DNA of 64,000 bases from ZC4RG20 sp963782445. GTDB taxonomy: Bacteria > Pseudomonadota > Gammaproteobacteria > Steroidobacterales > Rariloculaceae. The stretch covers positions 372,001 to 436,000 of the forward strand of contig CAWAJM010000001.1 of assembly GCA_963782445.1 (NCBI GenBank), read 5' to 3'. The first letter of the stretch is position 1; each line of letters begins with the position of its first letter. Position numbers and translations under genes: made by a program. The notes below the pieces were generated by a model. That model saw only the letters and a list, made by a program, of their open reading frames with translations, searched no databases and had not been told where the DNA came from. Positions 1 through 9,031 of the stretch are shown in pieces.

Positions 1-916
1 CTTCGATGGTCAAGCTCGTTTCCGCGATGTTCGTCGCGAGGACGATGCGCCGCGAGCCGGGCGGTCGAGGCGCCAGCGCTGCGTCCTGGGCGGCCGCGTC
101 GAGATCGCCGTAGAGCGGCAGCAGGCGTGTGCCTGCCTCGAGTCCCGCGGCCTCGAGCGCGCTCTGCACGTGCCGGATCTCACGTGCGCCGGGTAGGAAC
201 ACGAGCACGTCGCCCGGCGCATCGGCCAGAGCTCGGCGCACGATGGCCGCCGTGAGCCCTTCAGCCGTCGCCGTGCCCGGGCCTTTGCCGCCTGACCCGG
301 ATGGCAGCGGCGGCGGCCCCTTCCCGACGAAGTGCGTCTCGACCGGGAACGCGCGGCCCGCGGCGCTGACGACGGCGGCGTCGCCGAGCAGCCGCGCCAC
401 CGGCGCCGGGTCGAGCGTGGCCGACATCACGAGCAGACGCAGCTCGGGCACGAGCACGGCGCGGGCGTCGAGCGTGAAGGCGAGACCGAGGTCGGCCTGC
501 AGACTCCGCTCGTGGAATTCGTCGAAGATGACGAGGGCGATGCCTTCGAGCGCCGGATCGTGCTGCAGCAGGCGCATCAGCACGCCCTCGGTCACGACCT
601 CGATGCGCGTTGCGGCTGACACGCGGGTCTCGAGGCGCATGCGGTAACCGACCGTGCGCCCGACGGGCTCGCCGAGCGTGGCGGCCATGCGCTCGGCGAC
701 AGCGCGGGCCGCGAGCCGCCGCGGCTCGAGCATGACGATACGCCGGTCCCGGACCCACGGCTCTGCCCGCAGGGCGAGCGGCACGACGGTGCTCTTGCCG
801 GCGCCGGGCGGCGCCGCGAGCACGGCCGCGCGGCCCGCCGCAAGCGCGTCGCGCAAGGCGGGCAGGGCTTCGTCTATGGGCAGTCCGGACGGTGCGGGCG
901 CCGGGCGGCGCGGCAC
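1..916 (-). CDS. hrpB: ATP-dependent helicase HrpB, N-terminal part (3' end cut by window)
   Basis: About 305 residues of a DEAH-family (SF2) helicase are visible on the minus strand; the C-terminal half lies outside the window. The N-terminus carries the typical opening LPIDEALPAL, then a Walker A motif APPGAGKST, a Walker B/DEAH-type box IFDEFHE (DEFH), and motif III MSATL, in the right order and spacing for HrpB. The start chosen is GTG at 916, preceded by GAGGA four bases upstream; no better ATG is in frame. HrpB is a widespread but poorly understood cytoplasmic RNA helicase-like protein of proteobacteria. It follows the aldehyde dehydrogenase gene in the same orientation but is separated by a strong hairpin, so it is probably its own unit. 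Confidence 0.93.
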   Translation of the reverse strand, partial: MPRRPAPAPSGLPIDEALPALRDALAAGRAAVLAAPPGAGKSTVVPLALRAEPWVRDRRIVMLEPRRLAARAVAERMAATLGEPVGRTVGYRMRLETRVSAATRIEVVTEGVLMRLLQHDPALEGIALVIFDEFHERSLQADLGLAFTLDARAVLVPELRLLVMSATLDPAPVARLLGDAAVVSAAGRAFPVETHFVGKGPPPLPSGSGGKGPGTATAEGLTAAIVRRALADAPGDVLVFLPGAREIRHVQSALEAAGLEAGTRLLPLYGDLDAAAQDAALAPRPPGSRRIVLATNIAETSLTIE

Positions 917-968
917 GCCGTCCTCGCTCGACGCGTCGCTCAGAACGTCCCCCTCTGGGGCGCGGCGC

Positions 969-992
969 CCTGCACGCGCGCGTGCAGGGCCG
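969..992 (-). terminator. Perfect GC-rich palindrome between aldehyde dehydrogenase and hrpB
   Basis: A 24-base perfect palindrome (arms GCCCTGCACGCG) lies 28 bases after the aldehyde dehydrogenase stop and 53 bases before the hrpB start. It would form a very stable hairpin in RNA. There is no U-tract, so termination by it is an inference; a pause or processing site is the alternative. Confidence 0.45.
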
Positions 993-1019
993 GCGCCCTC
1001 CGGGTCCGCCGGATCGAGC

Positions 1020-2489
1020 TCAGCCGAAGTACACCGTCTTGAGCTCGAAGTACAGCTCGAGCCCCTCGATGCCGCCTTCGCGCCCGATCCCGGACTGCTT
1101 GAACCCGCCGAACGGCATCTTCGGATCGACGATCATGCCGTTGACCGTGATGCTGCCCGACCGCATGCGGCGCGCAATCTCGTAGCCGCGCTCCGGGTCC
1201 GCCGTGTAAACGGCGCCGTGCAGGCCGTAGTTGGTGTCGTTCGCCTTGCGGACCGCGTCGTCGATGTCCCGATAGCCGATGAACGAAACGACCGGGCCGA
1301 AGATCTCCTCGCGCGCGATCGTCATCTCGGTCTTCACGTCGTCGAAGACCGTCGGCTCGATGAAATAGCCGCGATCGAAACCCTTGGCCCGGCCGCCGCC
1401 GAGCACGAGCTTCGCGCCCTCCTGCTTGCCCTTGGCGATGTAGCCTTCGACGCGATCGAGCTGCCGCTTCATGGTCAGCGGGCCCATCTGCGTGTCCGCT
1501 TGTTCCGGATCACCGACCTTGACCGTCTTGACGGCGGCCACGTAGGCGTCCAGCACTTCGGTCTTGCGGGACTCGGGCGCGAGCACGCGCGTCAGCGAGA
1601 AGCACACTTGGCCCGTAATGGGCATCGAGAACGGCACGAGGCTCTGGAGCGCCTGTCCGATGTCGGCATCCTCGAGCACGACGGCAGCGGATTTTCCGCC
1701 GAGCTCGAAGCTCGTGCGCGTGAGACGGGCCGCGGCTGCGGCCGCGATGTGCTTGCCGGCCGCCGTGCTGCCCGTGAAGCTGATCTTGTCGATTCCCTCG
1801 TGCCGGATCAGGTAGTCGCCGGTCTCGCGGCCGGCCGGGATCACGTTGAAGACGCCCGGAGGCAGCCCGGCCGCCTCGATGCACTCCGCGAGGAGGTAGG
1901 CGTCCATTGGGGTTTCCGGAGACGGTTTCGCGACCACCGTGCAGCCTGCGGCCAGCGCGGCGGCGACCTTGTAGCACAGCAGGACCAGCGGTGCGTTCCA
2001 GGGCGTGATCGCCGCGACTACGCCGACCGGCTCCCTGACGACGCGTACGAGCCCGCCGTTGTCGCGCCGGCGCTCGTCCACGAGCGGATAGTCCTTGATC
2101 AGCGTGCCGTAGTACTCGAACAGCTCCGGCGCCTGCCCGGACGCATAACGCGTGAAGCTGATCGGGGCGCCGACCTGCGTCGTCCACGCCTGGGCGAGCT
2201 CCGGCAGGCGCGCCTTGAGCCGCTCGGCGACGTTGAGCAGGCGCGCGCCGCGCTCCTCGGCGGACATTTTGGGCCAGGGGCCGTTGTCGAAGGCCTCCCG
2301 CGCGGCGGCGACGGCGCGGTCCACATCGGCCGTCGAGGCCTCGGCGAACGTCATGACGACCTCCTCCGTGACGGGAGAGATGACGTCCAGCGAGCCCTGG
2401 CCGGCCGGTTTCTCCCATCGCCCGCCGATGAAGAACGCTTTGGGCGCCTTGATCGAGAGCTCGGTTCGAGCTTGCGGCACTGCATTCAT
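1020..2489 (-). CDS. NAD(P)-dependent aldehyde dehydrogenase
   Basis: A 489-residue member of the aldehyde dehydrogenase superfamily, full family length. It oxidises an aldehyde to the acid in the cytoplasm; the substrate cannot be read from sequence. Seen: cofactor-site motif TPWNAP (Asn165), the SFTGS loop near 237-241, the general base Glu262 in FELGGK, and the catalytic Cys296 in GQVCFS, followed by EEIFGPV and the C-terminal PFGGFKQSGIGRE signature. An in-frame extension to 2585 is possible, but ATG 2489 has AGGAGA nine bases upstream and matches the family N-terminus. It lies downstream of an aldo/keto reductase in the same orientation (126 bases), suggesting linked aldehyde metabolism. 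Confidence 0.93.
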   Translation of the reverse strand: MNAVPQARTELSIKAPKAFFIGGRWEKPAGQGSLDVISPVTEEVVMTFAEASTADVDRAVAAAREAFDNGPWPKMSAEERGARLLNVAERLKARLPELAQAWTTQVGAPISFTRYASGQAPELFEYYGTLIKDYPLVDERRRDNGGLVRVVREPVGVVAAITPWNAPLVLLCYKVAAALAAGCTVVAKPSPETPMDAYLLAECIEAAGLPPGVFNVIPAGRETGDYLIRHEGIDKISFTGSTAAGKHIAAAAAARLTRTSFELGGKSAAVVLEDADIGQALQSLVPFSMPITGQVCFSLTRVLAPESRKTEVLDAYVAAVKTVKVGDPEQADTQMGPLTMKRQLDRVEGYIAKGKQEGAKLVLGGGRAKGFDRGYFIEPTVFDDVKTEMTIAREEIFGPVVSFIGYRDIDDAVRKANDTNYGLHGAVYTADPERGYEIARRMRSGSITVNGMIVDPKMPFGGFKQSGIGREGGIEGLELYFELKTVYFG

Positions 2490-2615
2490 CGAAGTTTCTC
2501 CTGCGAAGAGGGGCCTCGGCACCGCCGCGTGGCGGGCGGCGCCGCGTAGACTTCGAATGTTGAGCCGGGTGCCGCGGCACGTCAACGCGCCGGGGCGAAC
2601 CGCGCCCGCGGCTCG

Positions 2616-3560
2616 CTACAGCGATTCGACGAATGCGATCATGCGCCGGCGCTCGGCCGCGTTCGGCAACCGGCCGCGCAGCGCGCCGATGTCGTCCTGC
2701 ATGTGCTTGGGATTGCTGGTCGCCGGCGTCACGCACGTGATGGCGGGATGCGAGGCCGCGAACTTCAGGAAGAACTGCGCCCAGCTCGCCGCGCCGAATT
2801 CCGTCGCCCAGGCGGGGACGCTGCGGCCGGCGACCTTGTCCCAAAGGCGCGTGCGGCCGAAGGGCATGTAACCGAGGACGGCGATGCCCTTGTCCTGCGC
2901 AAGCGGCAGGATCTTGTCCTCCGCGCTGCGGTTGTCGACGGCGTAATCGACGCCGACGAAGTCGAGCGCCTCGCGGCGCATGACGCGCTCGAACTCGCCG
3001 TATTGCTGCTTGAATGTGGAGGTCGTGCCGATGTAGCGCACGCGGCCCTTGTCCTTGAGCTCGCGCACGATGGGCAGCTGGTGCGGGATGTCGGCGAGGT
3101 TATGAACCTGCAGCAGATCGATCGGCTCGCGGCCGAGCCGGTGGAACGAGGTCTCGGCTTGGGCGAGGGCCTGGTCGCGGTCCGCGGGGCCGCGGCCGAA
3201 GAAGCCCACGACATTGAGCTTGGTCGCCCAAAAGACCCGGTCGCGCAGAGCGAGTTCGCCGACGACCTTGCCCGCCACTTCCTCGGAGGCGCCGTAGGCA
3301 GGCGCCGTGTCGAATACGCGGCCGCCGCCTTGGAACAGCGCGCGCATGACGGCGCGGATCGCCGCGTAGTCCTCGTCACGCGCGGTTTCGCTGAATGTCG
3401 CCGAGCTGCCGAGGCCGACGATCGGAAGCTTCTCGCCCGTGGACGGGATCGCACGCGTCAGGACGGGCTCGGCCTCCTGGGCACGGAGCAGCCGCGGGCC
3501 CAAGACCAGCGCGGCACAGGCATTTGCGGTCAATGCAAGACATTGGCGGCGTGTCGGCAT
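2616..3560 (-). CDS. Aldo/keto reductase with Tat-like signal peptide
   Basis: 314 residues. The first ~28 residues (MPTRRQCLAL then a hydrophobic stretch ending LLRAQ) look like a twin-arginine signal, so the enzyme is probably exported folded with its cofactor to the periplasm. The mature part is an aldo/keto reductase TIM barrel with the tetrad Asp84 and Tyr89 (FDTAPAYG), Lys114 (WATK) and His153 (LQVHN). The family reduces carbonyls with NADPH; a periplasmic member usually implies a tightly held cofactor or a different electron source, which is unknown here. ATG 3560 has GGGAGAG eight bases upstream. The next gene in the same direction is an aldehyde dehydrogenase. Confidence 0.88.
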   Translation of the reverse strand: MPTRRQCLALTANACAALVLGPRLLRAQEAEPVLTRAIPSTGEKLPIVGLGSSATFSETARDEDYAAIRAVMRALFQGGGRVFDTAPAYGASEEVAGKVVGELALRDRVFWATKLNVVGFFGRGPADRDQALAQAETSFHRLGREPIDLLQVHNLADIPHQLPIVRELKDKGRVRYIGTTSTFKQQYGEFERVMRREALDFVGVDYAVDNRSAEDKILPLAQDKGIAVLGYMPFGRTRLWDKVAGRSVPAWATEFGAASWAQFFLKFAASHPAITCVTPATSNPKHMQDDIGALRGRLPNAAERRRMIAFVESL

Positions 3561-3712
3561 GCGTCTCTCCCTCGATTCGCGCGGCGCCCGGGCGCCTCAA
3601 CATAGCATCGGGGCCGCGGACCGGGAAGGCTGGCACTGGCTCGTTTCTTGCCTCTCGTACGCGTCAGCGGCGCGCGCCGGGCGGTGCCGCGGCCTGACGA
3701 TTCGGGTCCCGA

Positions 3713-5545
3713 ATGCATACGCCGATTCGCAAAACGCGGGGGCGGTCTCGGTCTGCGCGCCGGGCCGCCGCGCCGCTGCTCGCCGCCGCCGCGTGGGCGG
3801 GGACTGCGCCCGCGGCCACGTTGCGCGTGCCCGGCGACTACGCGACGATTCAGGCTGCGCTCGACGCCGCCCAGCCCAACGACGTTGTGCTCGTCGAGCC
3901 CGGTACCTACAAGGAGAATCTGCGCTTGCCGAGCGGCGTGGATCTCGTCGGCCGCGAGACGGCACGGACGCTGCTGACCCCCGCCGACGATACGCTCGCA
4001 ATCGTGACGTTCCCGACCGTGCTCGGTACGCGTCTTTCGAATTTCACGCTGCTCGGCGCGCGCGTCGGTGTCTCGGTCGTCGCGAGCTCGGGCGCCGAGA
4101 TCAGCAATGTCGTCTTCTACCGTATGGGCGATACGGGCCTGGTCTCGGACGTGAGCTCGGCTGTCGAGGCCGCGAACGACGTCTTCTTCGAGAACGCCAC
4201 CGCCATCGTCCGCGGGTCGGCCGCAACCGAGGCCGTCAACGACATCTTCGCCGGTAATACGGTGACGCTCTCGAACGCGTCTACGCTCGTCGACGCCTAC
4301 GCGGGCGTACGCGCCGACTGCTTCTTCGGCAATGAGGATCTGGCCGTCAACGGCATCGACTCGGGCATCGGCGCGGGCGCCGTCGTCGGCGATCCCTTGT
4401 TCGTCGATCCGGCGGCTCACGACTTTCACCTGAAGTACGGATCGCCCTGCATCGACGCCGGGACTGGGATCGACATCATCGACGCCACCGTCGCCGATGC
4501 GGGGGTCTACGGCGGACCGTACGCGGACGTGTATCCGTTTCCGGTCGGCCGGCCGACGCTCTCGGCGACGACCGGCGCGGGCGCGGGCATCACGGTCGAT
4601 TGGTCGCCGAATCTCGATTATCGCGTGACGAACCCGGTGACCCCGGGCGGCTACAGGCTTTATTACCGGCAGGGCGCAGCGCCCGACCCCAATGTCCCTT
4701 CGGTCTATACGGGCACGGATGCCGCCGGGGGGCGGTCGCCTTCGCCCATCGACGTGGGCGACGTGACCTCATACACGTTGAGCGGCCTCGCGCCCACGAC
4801 GCAGCGGCCGCTGCCGCCGGCGCCGCCGCGGGCCGCGGGCCGCGATGGGGCCGTCGTGCTGACCTGGGATGCCGTTTCTGGTGCCACCGGTTACCGGGTC
4901 TACTACGGTTCGGCGGCCGTCGACGAGCATCGCGTGGAGGCGGGCGCGGCCACGAGCTACACCGTCACGGGACTTACGAACGGCACGGCCTATCGTTTTG
5001 CGGTCGCCGCACTGCAGCAGGCTGCCTACGCGATTGCCGTGACGGCCGTCGACAACACCCCGACCGGCCACGAGAGCGCGCTGTCGATGCCCGCCACGAG
5101 CGGCGTCGGCGACCCTGCGCAGAGCTCGCTTTCCGCAACGGTTTCGGCGACGCCCGAGGCTGTCGTGCCTTATCCGGACCTGCCCGCGAAATCGACCTGC
5201 CTCGCCCATGCCGCCTTCGGCGCGGAGGCGGCACCGGAGCTGCTCGTGCTGCGCGATTTTCGCGACCGCATTTTGCGCTCGCTGCCGCTCGGCCGCCTCG
5301 CCACCGCGGCCTACTACGCAGCCAGTCCGCCGGCCGCGCGCTTCCTCGAGCGCCATGCGGCCCTCAAGCCCGCCGTGCGGGCCCTGCTCTGGCCGTTCGT
5401 CGTCTTGGCCCTCGTCACCCTCGGCGGGTCGCCCGCCAGCTGGATCGCCGTTGCCGTGCTCGTCGCGGCCGAGATCGCGCTGCACCGCCGGGTGCGGCGG
5501 TTCGCCCGCGGACCTATGCCGGGCGCAGCCGAGCAGGCCGAATGA
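3713..5545 (+). CDS. Secreted beta-helix / fibronectin-III protein with CFI-box C-terminus
   Basis: 610 residues. Order: signal peptide (about 1-35, AAA-rich, cut near APA-A), a right-handed beta-helix region resembling pectinesterase/parallel-beta-helix repeats (about 36-275, motifs DYATIQAALDAA and DVVLVEPGTY), fibronectin-III material (about 281-462), a linker, then a CFI-box type C-terminal domain starting at Cys496 (CLAHAAFG, LRDFRDRIL, YYAASPPAA) and ending in one or two membrane segments and a basic tail. CFI-box-CTERM domains are known only as C-terminal modules of surface/secreted proteins, of unknown function. The FN3 region is odd: one FN3-like unit (365-436) interrupts another (see findings). 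Its stop overlaps the start of the next gene by ATGA, so a partner is coupled in translation. No strong Shine-Dalgarno precedes ATG 3713. Confidence 0.82.
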   Translation: MHTPIRKTRGRSRSARRAAAPLLAAAAWAGTAPAATLRVPGDYATIQAALDAAQPNDVVLVEPGTYKENLRLPSGVDLVGRETARTLLTPADDTLAIVTFPTVLGTRLSNFTLLGARVGVSVVASSGAEISNVVFYRMGDTGLVSDVSSAVEAANDVFFENATAIVRGSAATEAVNDIFAGNTVTLSNASTLVDAYAGVRADCFFGNEDLAVNGIDSGIGAGAVVGDPLFVDPAAHDFHLKYGSPCIDAGTGIDIIDATVADAGVYGGPYADVYPFPVGRPTLSATTGAGAGITVDWSPNLDYRVTNPVTPGGYRLYYRQGAAPDPNVPSVYTGTDAAGGRSPSPIDVGDVTSYTLSGLAPTTQRPLPPAPPRAAGRDGAVVLTWDAVSGATGYRVYYGSAAVDEHRVEAGAATSYTVTGLTNGTAYRFAVAALQQAAYAIAVTAVDNTPTGHESALSMPATSGVGDPAQSSLSATVSATPEAVVPYPDLPAKSTCLAHAAFGAEAAPELLVLRDFRDRILRSLPLGRLATAAYYAASPPAARFLERHAALKPAVRALLWPFVVLALVTLGGSPASWIAVAVLVAAEIALHRRVRRFARGPMPGAAEQAE

Positions 5546-6192
5546 GGGGTGGCCGGCAGCGGCGGCTCGGCCTGCGCGGTGCGGTCTTCCTGCTGGGTGC
5601 AGCCGCCGCGTTCGCCGCGGCCGCAGCGCCGCCGCAGCCTCGCTGGATGTACGAGCTCGGCGTCGGCGAGTTCCATCCGCGGCTCGATGAGTTTGGAACG
5701 TACTACGGGGTCGACGCCGCGACGACGTATTCGCTGGCCGCGGCGTACCGGTTCAACGGTTGGCTCGAGGCGGGGGCGCGCCTGGCGTACCTGCGCGAGG
5801 ACGGCGTCGGGGCCGCGGCCGGCAGCGGCGGGACGGGGGGACAGGTGCGCTACGCGCTCGTTCCCTTCGAGCTGTTCGCGAGCTTCATGCTGCCGGGCCG
5901 AGACCGCCGCTTCGTGCCGTACCTCGGGCTCGGTGTCGCCACGGCAGCCTACGACGAGCGCATCGAATTGCAGCCCGATCACAAAGGCCGAGGGGGCTTC
6001 GGGCCGGCCGTCGATGCCGGTCTGCGCTGGCGCTTCGCTTCGAGCGGCGGCCCGCGATCGGGGGAGTTCTGGCGCGGCTACGTGTTCGGCCAAGCTTCGC
6101 GCTTCTCGAGCCGCGCGGCGGGCTACGATCTCGGCGGGACGCTCTACACGCTCGGCGTCCGGGTCGAGTTTCAGATCGGGCGCACGCCCTAG
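5542..6192 (+). CDS. Small outer-membrane beta-barrel protein
   Basis: 216 residues. ATG 5542 overlaps the stop of the CFI-box gene (ATGA), so the two are translated together. There is an N-terminal signal peptide (GAVFLLGAAAAFAAAAA), then alternating amphipathic strands typical of an eight-stranded barrel: WMYELGVGEF, YSLAAAYRFNGWLEAGARLAYL, VPYLGLGVATAAY, AVDAGLRWRF and a final strand LYTLGVRVEFQIG. It resembles the OmpW/outer-membrane-protein-beta-barrel group in shape but I do not recognise a named family. The coupling suggests it helps display or anchor the upstream secreted protein; that is inference. Confidence 0.78.
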   Translation: MRGGRQRRLGLRGAVFLLGAAAAFAAAAAPPQPRWMYELGVGEFHPRLDEFGTYYGVDAATTYSLAAAYRFNGWLEAGARLAYLREDGVGAAAGSGGTGGQVRYALVPFELFASFMLPGRDRRFVPYLGLGVATAAYDERIELQPDHKGRGGFGPAVDAGLRWRFASSGGPRSGEFWRGYVFGQASRFSSRAAGYDLGGTLYTLGVRVEFQIGRTP

Positions 6193-6295
6193 GACTTCCA
6201 AGCGACGCCGAGGCGCACGAGGTCGAAGTCGGCGGCGCCGCTGCATCTCGGCGGCTCAGCGGACCATGCGCGCATTTGCTCCCGATTGCCGTAAA

Positions 6296-7924
6296 ATGCG
6301 CCCTGTGCAAGCGCCCGACCCCGAATACGACTACATCATCGTCGGCGCCGGAACCGCGGGCTGCGTGCTCGCCAACCGGTTGTCCGCCGACAAGGGCAAG
6401 AGCGTCCTGCTGCTCGAGGCGGGCGGCAAGGACGACTATTTCTGGATCGACGTGCCCGTCGGCTATCTCTACACGATCGGCAATCCGCGGACCGACTGGT
6501 GCTACGAGACCGAGCCCGATCCGGGGCTCAACGGCCGGAAGATCGGCTATGCGCGAGGTAAGGTCCTCGGCGGCTGCTCGTCGATCAACGCAATGATCTA
6601 CATGCGCGGCCAGCGCAGCGACTACGATCATTGGGCCTCGCTCGGCAACCGCGGCTGGGGCTGGGACGACGTGCTGCCGGTGTTCAAGCGCTCGGAGGAC
6701 TATCAGCACGGCGCGGACGAAGCGCACGGAGCCGGCGGCGAGCTGCGCGTCGAGGAGCGGCGCGTGAGCTGGGAGATCCTCGACGCCTGGCGCGACGCGG
6801 CCGAGGCCTGCGGCATCCCGAAAATCCCCGAGTTCAACCGCGGCGATAATTTCGGCAATGCCTATTTTCAGGTCAATCAGCGCCGGGGCGTGCGCTGGAG
6901 CGCCACGAAGGCGTTCCTGCGGCCCGTCATGCACCGGCCGAACCTGCGCGTGCTGACGCACGCCCAGGTCGAGCGCATCGAGGTCGAGGACGGCGAGGGC
7001 GGCAAGCGCGCGACGGGCGTGGCCGTCGTGCTGGACGGCAAGGAGCGCCGGAGCTTCAAGGCGCGGCGCGAGGTCGTGCTGGCCGCCGGCGCCATCGGCT
7101 CGCCGCAGATTCTCCAGCTCTCCGGGATCGGCCAAGGCGAGCTGCTCGCCCGCCACGGCATTCGTCCCGTGCACGAGCTGCCGGGCGTGGGCGAGAACCT
7201 GCACGACCATCTGCAGGTGCGCATCATCTATAAGGTCTCGAACACGGTCACGCTGAACCTGCGCGCGCGCAGCCTGCTCGGCAAGGCCGGCATGGCCCTC
7301 GAGTACCTGCTGTTTCACACGGGCCCGTTGACCATGCCGCCTTCGCAGCTCGGCGCCTTCGCGCGCAGCGATCCGGATCAAGCCGCGGCCAACATCGAGT
7401 GGCACGTGCAGCCGCTTTCGCTCGACAAGTTCGGCAACGTCCTGCATCCGTTCAACGCGATCACGCCGTCCGTCTGCAACCTGCAGCCGACGAGCCGCGG
7501 CCATGTGCGCCTCAAGAGCGCCGATCCGGCCGCGGCGCCGGCCATTACGCTGAACTATCTGTCGACCGAGGAGGACCGGCGTGTCGCGATCGCAGGCGTC
7601 AGGTTCACGCGCCGCATCATGGCCGCCGAGCCGCTCGCGCGTTTCGAGCCGCAAGAGTGGAAGCCGGGGCCCGAGCTGACGAGCGACGAGGATCTCATGC
7701 GCGCCGCCCGGGATCTCGGCACGACGATCTTCCACCCCGTCGGCACGTGCAAGATGGGCGGCGACCCGCTCGCCGTCGTCGACGACCGCTTGGCCGTCCA
7801 CGGCATAGCGGGCCTGCGCGTCGTCGATGCGTCGGTCATGCCGCGCATCACGTCGGGCAATACGAATGCGCCTACGGTCATGATCGCCGAGAAAGGCGCC
7901 GAGTTCATTCTGAGCTCCGAATAG
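6296..7924 (+). CDS. GMC-family FAD-dependent oxidoreductase (choline dehydrogenase-like)
   Basis: 542 residues, the normal length for this family. The N-terminal FAD-binding loop is DYIIVGAGTAGCVLANRL; GKVLGGCSSINAMIY and the C-terminal HPVGTCKMG and NTNAPTVMIAEKG signatures complete the GMC pattern, with the active-site His in the HPVGT region and the partner Asn in NTNAP. Members oxidise primary alcohols (choline, long-chain alcohols, polyethylene glycol) and pass electrons from FADH2 to quinone or oxygen; the alcohol used here is unknown. The start is uncertain: ATG 6296 is chosen, while ATG 6266 and GTG 6305 are also in frame. It faces the pirin/SnoaL/FAH operon tail to tail. Confidence 0.93.
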   Translation: MRPVQAPDPEYDYIIVGAGTAGCVLANRLSADKGKSVLLLEAGGKDDYFWIDVPVGYLYTIGNPRTDWCYETEPDPGLNGRKIGYARGKVLGGCSSINAMIYMRGQRSDYDHWASLGNRGWGWDDVLPVFKRSEDYQHGADEAHGAGGELRVEERRVSWEILDAWRDAAEACGIPKIPEFNRGDNFGNAYFQVNQRRGVRWSATKAFLRPVMHRPNLRVLTHAQVERIEVEDGEGGKRATGVAVVLDGKERRSFKARREVVLAAGAIGSPQILQLSGIGQGELLARHGIRPVHELPGVGENLHDHLQVRIIYKVSNTVTLNLRARSLLGKAGMALEYLLFHTGPLTMPPSQLGAFARSDPDQAAANIEWHVQPLSLDKFGNVLHPFNAITPSVCNLQPTSRGHVRLKSADPAAAPAITLNYLSTEEDRRVAIAGVRFTRRIMAAEPLARFEPQEWKPGPELTSDEDLMRAARDLGTTIFHPVGTCKMGGDPLAVVDDRLAVHGIAGLRVVDASVMPRITSGNTNAPTVMIAEKGAEFILSSE

Positions 7925-8104
7925 GCCCGTCTCGCAGCCTCGGCGCGTGCCGGATCGTTGCCCCGACCGAAGAACCATGCGGTCGATGTCCCCGCCCGCG
8001 TAGTGGCTGAAGGTTTCGCCGACCTCACATATTCTGGCGGCCGCAACCCCTTCCCTGAGCCCGCGGCCCCGGGACGTCCTCGGACCGGCCCGCCGCGTCG
8101 CGCG

Positions 8105-9031
8105 CTACTTCTCCGGCAGCGGTATGAACTCGTCGTCGCCCGGCACGGTGCCGAAACGCATCGCGCGCCAGTCGTCCTTGGCGCGCTCGATGCGCTCCTT
8201 GGAGCTCGAAACGAAGTTCCACCATATGTGCCGCGGCCCGACGGGCTCGCCGCCGATCACGACGAGGCGTGCGGTCTCGCGCGCTATGAGCGTCGGGGCT
8301 GCGCCGCGGCGGGCCACGAGCATGACGTTCGGATCGTACGCTGTGGAGCCTTCCTTTTCGCTTTGCCCCGTCGCCTCGACTCGGCCGGAGACGACGTAGA
8401 CGGCGAGCTCGCTGTGGCCGCCCGGCAGGGAGAACGCGCCTCCGGCCGGCAGGCGCACCTCGAGATAGACGATCGGCGAGTACGAGACCACCGGCGAGCG
8501 GCGCCCATAGGCTTCGCCCATGACGAGACGCACGCGCGCGCCGTCGACGTCGAACTCGGGCAGGGCTTCGGCCGCATAGTGGACGAAGCCCGGCTCGATC
8601 TCCTCGGCGTCGTCGGGCAGGGCGATCCACAGTTGCAGGCCGTGCAGCCGCGCCTCGACGGCCCGATCGGCGCCCGAACGCTCCGAATGCACGATGCCTC
8701 GCCCGGCCGTCATGAGGTTCACGGCGCCGGGACGGATCGGCTGCACGGAGCCGAGACTGTCCCGGTGCATGATCTCGCCCTCGAAAAGGTAGGTCACGGT
8801 CGCGAGGCCGATGTGGGGATGCGGCCGCACGTCCATGCCCTGGCTCGGCGGCAGCACGGCGGGCCCCATCTCGTCGAAAAAGATGAACGGGCCGACCATG
8901 CGGCGCTCGGCCGCGGGCAGCACGCGGCGGACCGAGAAGCCGCCGAGGTCGCGGCTGCGCGGCCGGATTGTGAGGTCGATGGCGCCGGCGTGGTCGGCGC
9001 AGGTCGGCTCGTAGTCGGGCAACGTGCTCAT
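8105..9031 (-). CDS. Pirin family protein
   Basis: 308 residues with the bicupin pirin fold. The N-terminal cupin keeps the iron ligands expected from human pirin: His71 and His73 (RPHPHIG), His115 and Glu117 (GIVHSE). Bacterial pirins act as redox-sensitive regulators or as quercetin-dioxygenase-like enzymes; which applies here cannot be told. It is the last gene of a three-gene operon: its ATG overlaps the stop of the SnoaL-like gene (ATGA), which in turn overlaps a FAH-family hydrolase. Confidence 0.93.
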   Translation of the reverse strand: MSTLPDYEPTCADHAGAIDLTIRPRSRDLGGFSVRRVLPAAERRMVGPFIFFDEMGPAVLPPSQGMDVRPHPHIGLATVTYLFEGEIMHRDSLGSVQPIRPGAVNLMTAGRGIVHSERSGADRAVEARLHGLQLWIALPDDAEEIEPGFVHYAAEALPEFDVDGARVRLVMGEAYGRRSPVVSYSPIVYLEVRLPAGGAFSLPGGHSELAVYVVSGRVEATGQSEKEGSTAYDPNVMLVARRGAAPTLIARETARLVVIGGEPVGPRHIWWNFVSSSKERIERAKDDWRAMRFGTVPGDDEFIPLPEK

